Of a DNA stretch of 64,000 nt, positions 43,676 through 51,235 are shown piece after piece; the stretch's first letter is position 1, and each line of letters starts with the position of its first letter. Position numbers and translations under genes: made by a program. The DNA is from CAYJDR01 sp964368965 (GTDB taxonomy: Bacteria > Chrysiogenota > Deferribacteres > Deferribacterales > Mucispirillaceae): NCBI GenBank assembly GCA_964368965.1, contig CAYJDR010000002.1, positions 62,001-126,000 of the forward strand, written 5' to 3'. The notes beneath the pieces are model-generated. The model was not told the origin of the DNA, did not search any database, and saw nothing but the letters and a program-made list of their open reading frames with translations.

Positions 43676-45083
43676 TTTGCGGCTCGCTAGGCAATACTAA
43701 TACGCTGTTCTTCGTCAACCCTGATAAGATATATGGGACATGAGGATTCAACCATGACATTTTGCTCTCGCTATCTGCTGACACTAACACAAGCGCGTTA
43801 GGTGTCGCATCCAACAGCTTCAACGTTTCTTTGACAGGGTTGCCTTCAAGGACGTTATATTCTACTTTTGAACGTGTTAAGTTTTCATAGTCGTTCACTA
43901 ATGTTTGGCGCTCTCGCATATCAAATTCATCAGTTGATGTTTTAAGTGCGCCTAGTTGTGCTACATACACAAGCCTAAACGGCACACCAAATAACGCTGA
44001 TAGCTCTGCGCCGATTTCTATCATTCTATAAGGCATTAAGCTGTTCAGTGACACCACTATTTCGCTATATTCTGACTTGTTTCGTGATATTAAAAACGGC
44101 GAACATGAGCGCCTGAAAAGGTACCTCATGCGAGTGTTCATCAATGTGAATTTCCCGGCACCTGATATGCATATTAAGCCAACATCTTTCAAGAAAATTG
44201 AGCTTCTATAGTGGTTTAGCTTTTCGCCTTCCTTATAGCCAGCTTGTTCTAATATATTTATAGCCTCTGTTGGTGCTTTTATATGTTTTTCAGCATCGTG
44301 CCATTGTAGTTTTCTAACGCGAGTTTTTTTCGAGAACATTGCGAACTCTTCAGCGCTTTCGGCTGTTAGGTTATGCGTGAGCGCAACTGATGATTGACCA
44401 TACTGCAACGGGAACTCAGGTGTGCCTTTTGTTAAAATATTTACGATATTTTCTATAACTTTTGGCTCGCCAACAAGGATTGCTTTATCGCCTACTTTTA
44501 ATTTGAAATCGCCATCAGGCATGATGAGCTTCGCATCACGATATGCTGCGGCAACTCGCCACTTGTTAGGCTTAAGGTAGCGCATTTTTCTATCAACTAA
44601 GTGAGAACGCCTAGTAATAGACACTTCAACTATTTCACCTTGCCCAAGCCCTATGTTTGTAGGTTTTGAATAGTTCTTCTCGATATTTAATAAGACAGAC
44701 TCAACACCAACATCAAGCGGGTTGATAACCTTTACGTTATAGCGTTCAAAATCTTCAACGTGTTGGTCGCCGTACCATAGCACAATGATAGGAATTTCAA
44801 TTTTATAAACATCACGCAATATGCGGCAAACTTCCATTACAACATCATAATCTTGCAGTGAAGATACAATGTGAGATACATCCTCAAGGTTGACCTTTTT
44901 CCACGTAACGATGCTAGACGCCTCACCAACGAGTGTTTCAAAGTGCGAGTTTGAGATGTCGAAACGACTAAACGCCTCAGCATTAGAATCAATAAGCACA
45001 CACGGGCGTGTTTTTGAGAGTGCCTCAAGTAACGCACGTTGAAAAAAACCTAAACCAAGCAGTATTGTCTTTTTTCCTTCCAT
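43668..45083 (-). CDS. RCK (TrkA-N/TrkA-C) protein with C-terminal Usp-like domain, antiporter regulator
   Basis: 471 residues from the ATG at 45083, which has AAGGG six nt upstream; an in-frame TTG at 45089 is rejected. Residues 5-135 are an RCK_N Rossmann fold (TILLGLGFFQRAL; the third Gly of GxGxxG is Gln). Residues 150-235 are RCK_C (EIVEVSITRRSHLVDRK, LKVGDKAILVG). The last 170 residues look like a universal-stress/nucleotide-binding fold (FLISRNKSEYSEIVVSL, PNALVLVSADSESKM). It likely senses a nucleotide and gates the overlapping antiporter. It heads the long minus-strand unit that continues through ftsY. Confidence 0.78.
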   Translation of the reverse strand: MEGKKTILLGLGFFQRALLEALSKTRPCVLIDSNAEAFSRFDISNSHFETLVGEASSIVTWKKVNLEDVSHIVSSLQDYDVVMEVCRILRDVYKIEIPIIVLWYGDQHVEDFERYNVKVINPLDVGVESVLLNIEKNYSKPTNIGLGQGEIVEVSITRRSHLVDRKMRYLKPNKWRVAAAYRDAKLIMPDGDFKLKVGDKAILVGEPKVIENIVNILTKGTPEFPLQYGQSSVALTHNLTAESAEEFAMFSKKTRVRKLQWHDAEKHIKAPTEAINILEQAGYKEGEKLNHYRSSIFLKDVGLICISGAGKFTLMNTRMRYLFRRSCSPFLISRNKSEYSEIVVSLNSLMPYRMIEIGAELSALFGVPFRLVYVAQLGALKTSTDEFDMRERQTLVNDYENLTRSKVEYNVLEGNPVKETLKLLDATPNALVLVSADSESKMSWLNPHVPYILSGLTKNSVLVLPSEPQNE

Positions 45084-45178
45084 CGCCAACCCTTAAAATT
45101 TTATGTGATATTCTAATATAGTTTAATAAAAATTAAAACATAAAAATTAGCGTACTACTATATTAGCTTTATTTCTAC

Positions 45179-45225
45179 TTGACATTATTTTATTTTAAGT
45201 ATATTAGTAATTACTGATTTACTAA
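45179..45225 (+). promoter_or_regulatory. Promoter and ArsR-type operator of Fe-S operon
   Basis: TTGACA (45179-45184) with a TATATT/TATTAG -10 region (45200-45207). The inverted repeat TTAGTAA (45204-45210), N8, TTACTAA (45219-45225) covers the -10 to +20 area, where an ArsR-family repressor would act. The regulator is the third gene of the same operon. Confidence 0.65.
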
Positions 45226-45237
45226 ACGAGGTATCTT

Positions 45238-45450
45238 ATGTCAAAAAGTAAAAACATTGCGCAAGTAGGTAGCGAATGTGTAGCATGTGGCACATGTATG
45301 AAAGAGTGTCCACGCTCTGCTATCTCTATCCCTAAAGGCATTAAAGCTGAAATTGACTTAGAAAGATGTGTAGGTTGTGGCAAGTGTAGCAAAGTTTGCC
45401 CTGCTTCAGTTATCACGATTATCGCTCGTGAGGTGCAACATGCAAGCTAA
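45238..45450 (+). CDS. 2[4Fe-4S] ferredoxin
   Basis: 70 residues with two classical cluster motifs, CVACGTCMKECP and CVGCGKCSKVCP, each followed by the expected Ala/Ser-rich stretch. The fold is that of a bacterial-type dicluster ferredoxin, a low-potential electron carrier in the cytoplasm. It is the first gene of the operon and overlaps the membrane Fe-S gene by 11 nt, so it probably hands electrons to or from that protein. The operator upstream suggests control by the ArsR-type protein two genes downstream. Confidence 0.92.
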   Translation: MSKSKNIAQVGSECVACGTCMKECPRSAISIPKGIKAEIDLERCVGCGKCSKVCPASVITIIAREVQHAS

Positions 45451-46009
45451 AAAATGGTCTGATTATTTGTGGATTGGCGAAATAACGTATCTTGTTTTAG
45501 GTATATTTAACATCGCTTTTGCTTGGCTTGGTATGATTTTCTTTTTAACTCCGCTATTGATATCAATATTTAGTGGCACAAAAGGCTATTGCAACAACTA
45601 CTGTGGACGTGGGCAACTGTTTGCAAAAATTGGTGCAAAGTTTTCGAGAAATAAGCCGCTGCCAAAGTTTATACGCTCATCATTTTTTAGATATGGTTTT
45701 CTAACATTCTTTATGGTAACATTCATCAATGTGATATATGTTACATACCTTGTGTTTGCTGGCAGTGCAAATTTATCTGAAACTGTCACGCTTTTATGGA
45801 CATTTCAGCTACCTTGGCAGTTTGCAAGCTCGCTTGATATCACGCCTTGGGTTGCACAATATGCGTTCGGATTTTATAGCATCATGCTTACATCAAACGT
45901 GCTGGGCTTGATAACGTTGTTGCTTTATAAACCTAGAGGTTTCTGTGTATACTGCCCTATGGGAACGATGACACAAGGCATTTGTAAGTTGAAACACAAT
46001 GGAGATTAG
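45440..46009 (+). CDS. NapH/CcoG-like membrane 4Fe-4S protein
   Basis: 189 residues from the ATG at 45440 (AGGTG at 45431-45435); an in-frame start at 45377 lies inside the ferredoxin gene and is rejected. Four hydrophobic segments are visible. Two cysteine loops, GYCNNYCGRGQLF after the second segment and GFCVYCPMGTMTQGIC near the C-terminus, match the cytoplasm-facing CxxxCP loops of NapH/NosR/YccM-type quinol-linked proteins. The usual C-terminal ferredoxin part is missing; the separate ferredoxin gene just upstream could supply it. Role inferred: electron transfer between quinones and the ferredoxin. Confidence 0.75.
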   Translation: MQAKKWSDYLWIGEITYLVLGIFNIAFAWLGMIFFLTPLLISIFSGTKGYCNNYCGRGQLFAKIGAKFSRNKPLPKFIRSSFFRYGFLTFFMVTFINVIYVTYLVFAGSANLSETVTLLWTFQLPWQFASSLDITPWVAQYAFGFYSIMLTSNVLGLITLLLYKPRGFCVYCPMGTMTQGICKLKHNGD

Positions 46010-46010
46010 C

Positions 46011-46301
46011 ATGGAAGAAATGAAAGAAAAAGCACGCGATGTTGCAGATTTATTAAAAGTTTTAGCGAACGAGAATAGACTATTAATTTTATGCGAACTG
46101 GCAGATGGCCCAAAAAGTGTAAGCTCCCTACTATCAAAGTTAGATATCACTCAATCAGGCATTTCACAACATTTGGCTATATTGAAATCACATGGTATTT
46201 TAGACTATGACAAGAAAGCGCAAACAATCAATTACAATATAAAAGATGAAAGAATTTTGAAACTCATGGCGTCTTTGAAAGATGTTTATTGCACAAAATA
46301 A
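46011..46301 (+). CDS. ArsR-family regulator of the BigR/SqrR/YgaV (persulfide-sensing) type
   Basis: 96 residues from the ATG at 46011 (GGAG at 46001-46004). The winged helix reads LLSKLDITQSGISQHLAILKSHGIL. It has only two cysteines: C28 in ENRLLILCEL and C94 in LKDVYCTK. Those positions and contexts match the pair that forms a sulfide-induced polysulfide bridge in BigR, SqrR and YgaV. The metal-binding CxC of true ArsR is absent. The operator-like palindrome at 45204-45225 suggests autoregulation of the ferredoxin/membrane Fe-S operon. Sulfane-sulfur sensing is inferred from family resemblance. Confidence 0.82.
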   Translation: MEEMKEKARDVADLLKVLANENRLLILCELADGPKSVSSLLSKLDITQSGISQHLAILKSHGILDYDKKAQTINYNIKDERILKLMASLKDVYCTK

Positions 46302-46407
46302 CTTATTTTATCAAAGAATGGCTGATTTTGCTTGACAATTACCTCTCTTAGATACATTGTGTATAGTTCTGATTTAGATATCAATTAAAAACAATACAAG
46401 GTATGAA

Positions 46408-48249
46408 ATGAAACAATCAAACGAATCTCTACGCAATATTGCTATTATTGCGCACGTTGACCATGGTAAAACTACCCTAGTTGACGCAATGTTTAAACAA
46501 AGCGGTATGTACCGTGATAACCAAGTGACAGAAGACAGGGTTATGGATAACATGGATATCGAACGTGAGCGTGGTATCACTATCGCTGCTAAAAACTGTG
46601 CTGTTAACTGGAAAGGCACAAAAATCAACATCCTTGATACTCCTGGCCACGCCGATTTCGGTGGCGAGGTTGAGCGTGCATTATCAATGGTTGATGGCGC
46701 TATCCTACTTGTTGACGCATCTGAAGGTCCACTTCCACAAACACGCTTCGTGCTTAAAAAAGCATTCGAAAGCAACTTACGTGTTATCGTTGTTATCAAC
46801 AAAATTGACAGAAAAGATGCTCGTGTTGACGAAGTTATGGACGAACTACTTGACCTATTCATCGACTTAGACGCTACTGAAGAGCAACTAGAGTTCCCAC
46901 TACTATACGCAGTTGGTAGAAACGGTACTGCTAGCCCTACTCCTGATGATTTCGGTAAAGACTTAGAGCCTCTATTCGACATGATTTTAAAAGAAATCCC
47001 AGCACCAGTTTATGACGACTCTACACAATTTAAAATGTTAGTTTCTGATATCGGCTACTCTGACTACTTAGGCAGACTTGCTATCGGTAAAATCACTGGC
47101 GGTTCTGGTAAAGTTAACCAAGATATGGCATACATTGATGATAAAGGCGAAGTTATCTCTGCTAAAATCACAAAAGTACAAGCATATGATGGCATGACAC
47201 TTGCCGACAATGACGACGTTCAAAGCGGTGACATTGTTGTACTTGCTGGTATGGCTGATGTTGCTATCGGTGACACAATTTGTACTAAAGCAGACGGCGT
47301 TGCACTACCTAGACTTACTGTTGATGAGCCAACAGTTGCAATGAAGTTTACAATCAACAAATCGCCTTTAGCTGGTAAAGAAGGTAAAATCGTTCAATCT
47401 GGTAAAATCCAAGAACGTTTAAAGAAAGAAACATTACGTAACGTTTCTATCAAAGTTGAAGAAGCAGACGAGAAAGAATGCTTCATCGTTAAAGGTCGTG
47501 GCGAACTTCAACTAGCTGTATTAATCGAAGAAATGCGTCGTGAAGGCTTTGAGTTGAACGTTGGTCGTCCACAAGTTATCTTCAAAAACAAAGATGGCAA
47601 ACGTTTTGAGCCTATCGAACATGTATATATCGACTGTGAAGAGCCATACTTAGGCGTTGTTACAGAAAAATTATCTATCCGTAAAGGTCGTATGACTAAC
47701 CTTGTTAATAAAGGTACTGGTCGTGTGCGTGCAGAGTTCTCTATCCCAGCTAGAGGTTTAATCGGCTACCGTGATGACTTCTTAAGTGATACAAAAGGTA
47801 CAGGCATGATGAACACATTGTTCGCTGGCTATGAAGAATATCGTGGCGATTTCCCTGTTAGACATACTGGTTCACTAGTTGCTGATAGAAGTGGCGTTGG
47901 CGTTGGTTATGGTCTATACCACCTTGAGCCACGTGGCACATTGTTTATCGTTCCTGGTGACCCTGTTTATGAAGGAATGGTTATCGGCGAATATAACAAA
48001 AACGACGACTTAAACGTAAACCCATGTAAAGAAAAGAAATTAACTAACATGCGTGCATCTGGTAAAGACGATTCTTTAACACTTCGCCCTATCACTCCTA
48101 TGAGCTTAGAGCGTGCAATGCACTTTATCGCAGAAGACGAGATGATTGAAGTTACTCCAAAATCTATCCGTATCAGAAAGATTTACTTATCTATGATTGA
48201 TAGAAAAGTTATGCGTGGTAAATCTATGCACTTATCTGAAGATATGTAA
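46408..48249 (+). CDS. typA: Ribosome-associated GTPase TypA/BipA
   Basis: 613 residues. GTPase motifs are AHVDHGKTTLVD, RGITI, DTPGHADF and NKIDR. Domains II and III follow, and the C-terminal BipA-specific region includes GLIGYRDDFLSDTKGTG and NVNPCKEKKLTNMRAS. It binds 70S ribosomes and helps 50S assembly under cold and other stresses. A single gene; it ends 29 nt before a hairpin shared with the convergent flagellin gene. Confidence 0.97.
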   Translation: MKQSNESLRNIAIIAHVDHGKTTLVDAMFKQSGMYRDNQVTEDRVMDNMDIERERGITIAAKNCAVNWKGTKINILDTPGHADFGGEVERALSMVDGAILLVDASEGPLPQTRFVLKKAFESNLRVIVVINKIDRKDARVDEVMDELLDLFIDLDATEEQLEFPLLYAVGRNGTASPTPDDFGKDLEPLFDMILKEIPAPVYDDSTQFKMLVSDIGYSDYLGRLAIGKITGGSGKVNQDMAYIDDKGEVISAKITKVQAYDGMTLADNDDVQSGDIVVLAGMADVAIGDTICTKADGVALPRLTVDEPTVAMKFTINKSPLAGKEGKIVQSGKIQERLKKETLRNVSIKVEEADEKECFIVKGRGELQLAVLIEEMRREGFELNVGRPQVIFKNKDGKRFEPIEHVYIDCEEPYLGVVTEKLSIRKGRMTNLVNKGTGRVRAEFSIPARGLIGYRDDFLSDTKGTGMMNTLFAGYEEYRGDFPVRHTGSLVADRSGVGVGYGLYHLEPRGTLFIVPGDPVYEGMVIGEYNKNDDLNVNPCKEKKLTNMRASGKDDSLTLRPITPMSLERAMHFIAEDEMIEVTPKSIRIRKIYLSMIDRKVMRGKSMHLSEDM

Positions 48250-48278
48250 TTTATTTTTAGTTTATAAGCGTTAAAAAA

Positions 48279-48305
48279 GGGGAGCATATGCTCCCCAATT
48301 TTTTT
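48279..48305. terminator. Bidirectional terminator between typA and flagellin
   Basis: GGGGAGC (48279-48285), ATAT, GCTCCCC (48290-48296), T-run 48299-48305. A-run at 48273-48278 gives T-run for the minus strand. Confidence 0.93.
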
Positions 48306-48328
48306 GTGTGTATTTGGATTTGTTAGTA

Positions 48329-50731
48329 TTAACCGAATTGTAACAACTGTAGTGCTTGTTGTGGTATTTGGTTTGCTTGTGCAAGCATTGAGCTAGCAGA
48401 CTGAGTTAAGATTTGGTTCTTAGTGTACTCAGTTGTTTCTGATGCGATATCTAAATCTCTGATACGTGATTCAGAAGCTGCTAAGTTTTCTTCTGCGATG
48501 CTTAAGTTGTTGATAGTGTATTCTAATCTGTTAACTTGTGCACCAATTGTTGCTCTTGCTGCGTTTAATGTTTGTATAGCGTCGTCGATCTTAGTGATTG
48601 AGCGTTGTGCTAATTCTAAATCTGTTACATATACATCTGTGATGTCAAGCCCGATCGTGTCAAGTCGGCCGATAGAGATATTGAGAGTTTGACCCTCATT
48701 CGCACCTATCTGGAGTTCAGTGCGATTATCTACTAGATGTAAGTAACCTGATGAAGTTTCATCATTTTGTGTAAATTCTAATGTCTTAGTAGCTGTATTC
48801 CAGCTAGAGTTAACGCCTGCGTTTTGGTCGATTGTTACAGATACGCCACCGATAACGCTTCTTAATTTACCGTCGTTGATGTTATCTGTACCAACTGATA
48901 CGCCTGTTGCTGCATCTGTTACTTTTACGTCGATGCTAGAGTTTTGGCCAGCTTGGCTAACTTCGATACCGATTGCATCCATAACGCCTTGGTTCGCAAC
49001 AAACACTAACTCAGAGTTTGTACCTAGCAGAGCAGTTTGGATAGAAAACGTACCAGGGATAGCTTCTGCAGTACCTTCAACTTGGTGTAGGTTTGGCACA
49101 TAGTTTACTAAGTTGTCGTTGATTGTGTCTACTGCTGATACAGGAGTTGTTGCACCCATATCTAAGCCGTCAACGATTGCTATTGTCATTTTATCCATGA
49201 AATCTTGGATAGTGTCATCGCTTTCTAGGTATACAGTAGTAGATGTATTGTTACCATAGATAGTGATTTCTTGTGTGTTTGCAAGCACATTTACGCCATC
49301 AGCATTTGTGAAGCTTTCGATATCAGATAGTCTAGTATCTAGGCCTGCTGCGCCTGTGTCACGGATAACTGCTTGCACAGTACCTGTTGCTGTAGGTGCG
49401 ATACTTGGAGTATTGCCTGCTGCTGGTGTTTGCTCTTCAAACTCTAACGATAGTTGACCGTAGCTTACAACACCTGTGTCTGTGTCGATAGATACTGACA
49501 CGATTTCAACTTCGTTTCTTTCTTTGTATGCATCGCCGTCATCAGCTTTTGTTAATGAGCCGATTTCTGTGAAGTCGATTGCTGGACCGTCACCGATTTG
49601 AACTGTACCGCCTCCAGAAGCAGCATAGTCAACTGCGGCCCTTTCAGGCTCGTATATACCGATCATTCTATCGTTATCGTTAACTTGGCCAATACCAGGG
49701 AAAGATAATTCGATAGTTGTATTACCGCTACCTACTGCGATTTCAAGTGTTGCATCATCTGCTGTTGTTGGTGCAGGTGTGATTGTGCCAGTTGTCCACT
49801 CACCAGGAACTGGTGGGATAACATCTGTATCAATCGTGCGATATCTGTAAGTTAATGCGCTTGTCATTGAACCAGTTTCAGTGAACTCAAGCTCATAGTA
49901 GCCGCTGCTTGCAAGGTCTGCACTATCAGTAACTGTTGCAGATTGAACAAACCAGTTTGAATCGTCAGCTTTGTAGATGTTGTCTAGTGATTGTGCTGAT
50001 GATAATACGCGGTCCTCTATCGCTGCAGCATCCCTTACTGAGTTACCACTGCTGATAGTGATTTCTAAATCTTGTGAGCCAGTTGTTGGCATGTTTTCAA
50101 TGTTAGTGATGAAGCCAACATTTGTTGTGCCTGCTGATTTAACATCGCCAACTAATGTACCTGGATTTACAGACATGATGTTAGTTTTATATTGTGAGTT
50201 TGTGCCAGGTGTGATATCTGTTTCGATGAAATAGTCGCCCCCTGGAACTTCAGGACCTTCAACAATAGCGCCAATAAATTCGCTATCAGATGACCATAAT
50301 GCAGTTGCACTACCATCTAATAATTTCTTAGTGTTGAACTCTGAAGTTTGCGCAATACGGTCAACTTCTTCTTTTAGTTGGTCTACTTCTAACTGTAGCA
50401 TAGCTCTGTCGTTAGTAGTGTAGATACCGTTACCAGCTTGTACAGATAGCTCACGCATACGTTGTAGCAAGTTAGTGATAGTTTCGATTGAACCTTCAGC
50501 AGTTTGCAAGTAAGAGATACCGTCTTGTGCGTTCGTGCTTGCTTTTTGCATACCACTGATTTGGCCACGTAGTCTTTCAGAAATCGCTAAACCTGATGCA
50601 TCATCAGCTGCGTTGTTAATTCTTAGACCCGTAGATAGTCTTTCTATTGATTTACTTTGTGCATTATTTGCTATAGACAATGAACGTTGTGAGTTCAGCG
50701 CCGTCACGTTGTTATAAATTGTTAGTGCCAT
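48329..50731 (-). CDS. fliC: Flagellin (large, with long central domain)
   Basis: 800 residues. The N-terminal D0/D1 region (ALTIYNNVTALNSQRSLSIANNAQSKSIERLSTGLRINNAADDASGLAISE) and the C-terminal region (NLSIAEENLAASESRIRDLDIASE, ending QQALQLLQFG) are classical. The middle 500 residues are a Thr/Ser/Gly/Asp-rich variable region, much longer than in the common 500-residue flagellins, and will be exposed on the filament. A GGAGG lies 10 nt before the ATG. The leader carries hairpins and GGA motifs, and the nearest sigma-28-like promoter is about 420 nt upstream. No fliS, fliD or flaG gene adjoins it. Confidence 0.97.
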   Translation of the reverse strand: MALTIYNNVTALNSQRSLSIANNAQSKSIERLSTGLRINNAADDASGLAISERLRGQISGMQKASTNAQDGISYLQTAEGSIETITNLLQRMRELSVQAGNGIYTTNDRAMLQLEVDQLKEEVDRIAQTSEFNTKKLLDGSATALWSSDSEFIGAIVEGPEVPGGDYFIETDITPGTNSQYKTNIMSVNPGTLVGDVKSAGTTNVGFITNIENMPTTGSQDLEITISSGNSVRDAAAIEDRVLSSAQSLDNIYKADDSNWFVQSATVTDSADLASSGYYELEFTETGSMTSALTYRYRTIDTDVIPPVPGEWTTGTITPAPTTADDATLEIAVGSGNTTIELSFPGIGQVNDNDRMIGIYEPERAAVDYAASGGGTVQIGDGPAIDFTEIGSLTKADDGDAYKERNEVEIVSVSIDTDTGVVSYGQLSLEFEEQTPAAGNTPSIAPTATGTVQAVIRDTGAAGLDTRLSDIESFTNADGVNVLANTQEITIYGNNTSTTVYLESDDTIQDFMDKMTIAIVDGLDMGATTPVSAVDTINDNLVNYVPNLHQVEGTAEAIPGTFSIQTALLGTNSELVFVANQGVMDAIGIEVSQAGQNSSIDVKVTDAATGVSVGTDNINDGKLRSVIGGVSVTIDQNAGVNSSWNTATKTLEFTQNDETSSGYLHLVDNRTELQIGANEGQTLNISIGRLDTIGLDITDVYVTDLELAQRSITKIDDAIQTLNAARATIGAQVNRLEYTINNLSIAEENLAASESRIRDLDIASETTEYTKNQILTQSASSMLAQANQIPQQALQLLQFG

Positions 50732-50792
50732 GATAGATTTACCTCCGTGTAAATATCCCCGCTTGTTGCGGTAGCAGGCGTCCTTGCCTACT
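50732..50792 (-). promoter_or_regulatory. Flagellin leader hairpins with CsrA-like GGA sites
   Basis: On the minus strand, AGTAGGC-AAGGAC-GCCTGCT (50792-50773) is a hairpin with GGA in its apical loop. It is followed by CCGC-AACAA-GCGG (50771-50759) and then CACGGAGG overlapping the Shine-Dalgarno (50749-50742). A GGA hairpin plus a second GGA on the ribosome site is the layout by which CsrA represses B. subtilis hag. Confidence 0.5.
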
Positions 50793-50904
50793 GGTTTGGC
50801 ATATCATAGGTTACTTTATTATTTTTTACCTATAATGTTTTTAAAAATAAATTTTTAGTACTGTTCTTGCAAAAGAATTTGTTTTGTTTACTGTAAGTTT
50901 GTTA

Positions 50905-50932
50905 CTTATAGTATTATAGATAGCCGTGTCAA
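50905..50932 (-). promoter_or_regulatory. Possible sigma-70 promoter upstream of flagellin
   Basis: On the minus strand, TTGACA (50932-50927), 16-nt spacer, TATAAG (50910-50905). It would give a leader of about 165 nt. Confidence 0.45.
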
Positions 50933-50939
50933 CTCATGT

Positions 50940-51145
50940 TGCTCCCCCTCGTCGCCCAATTTGTTGGGTTCAGAGGCCGACATGCGTGCACGGAAGTGAA
51001 TTGTTTTTGAATAATTTTCCGTTCGCTCTGCCGACCTGATTGTTTCAGTATCTTCTATGTGATAAACATATTGTCTAGCTCTAGTAACCCCCGCCTTCTT
51101 GGGGTAGGTTAATATGCCTTTATAGACACTTCTGCCTTCTCACAG
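50940..51145 (-). ncRNA. Structured, non-coding region between sigma-28-like promoter and flagellin
   Basis: No open frame of note lies in this interval, which with its flanks forms a 504-nt gene-free stretch (50732-51235). On the minus strand it folds into several hairpins. ACC..CCCC pairs with GGGGGT (51109-51085). ACGGAA pairs with TTCCGT near 51004 and 50976. A nested CCTC-CCCAA / TTGGG-GAGG lies near 50974-50948. It is either the distal part of a long flagellin 5' leader or a separate small RNA. I cannot match it to a known RNA family. Confidence 0.45.
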
Positions 51146-51150
51146 ATATA

Positions 51151-51178
51151 GTATCGGCCAATTTTTCAGAAAACTTTA
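51151..51178 (-). promoter_or_regulatory. Sigma-28 (FliA)-type promoter
   Basis: On the minus strand, TAAAGTTT (51178-51171), 12 nt, GCCGATAC (51158-51151). The consensus is TAAAGTTT-N11-GCCGATAA, so the spacer is one longer and one -10 base differs. It points toward the flagellin gene. Confidence 0.72.
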
Positions 51179-51188
51179 GAAAAAAAAT

Positions 51189-51222
51189 AGGCTTTTACAC
51201 ACATTTGCATAAAAGCCTGAAA
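51189..51222 (-). terminator. Terminator of DUF4105 gene
   Basis: On the minus strand AGGCTTTTA pairs with TAAAAGCCT, followed by ATTTTTTTTC. It ends immediately before the sigma-28-like -35. Confidence 0.88.
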
Positions 51223-51235
51223 TTAAAGAACTTTT

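Noticed and set aside
45377..45439. Upstream start for the membrane Fe-S protein
   Set aside because: It would lie inside the ferredoxin gene and add a non-family extension; the ATG at 45440 has AGGTG upstream.
50740..51150. c-di-GMP (GEMM) riboswitch, 6S RNA, tmRNA or RNase P RNA in the flagellin upstream region
   Set aside because: The conserved blocks of these RNAs are not found on either strand; only general hairpins and a partial GGACGC resemblance are seen.
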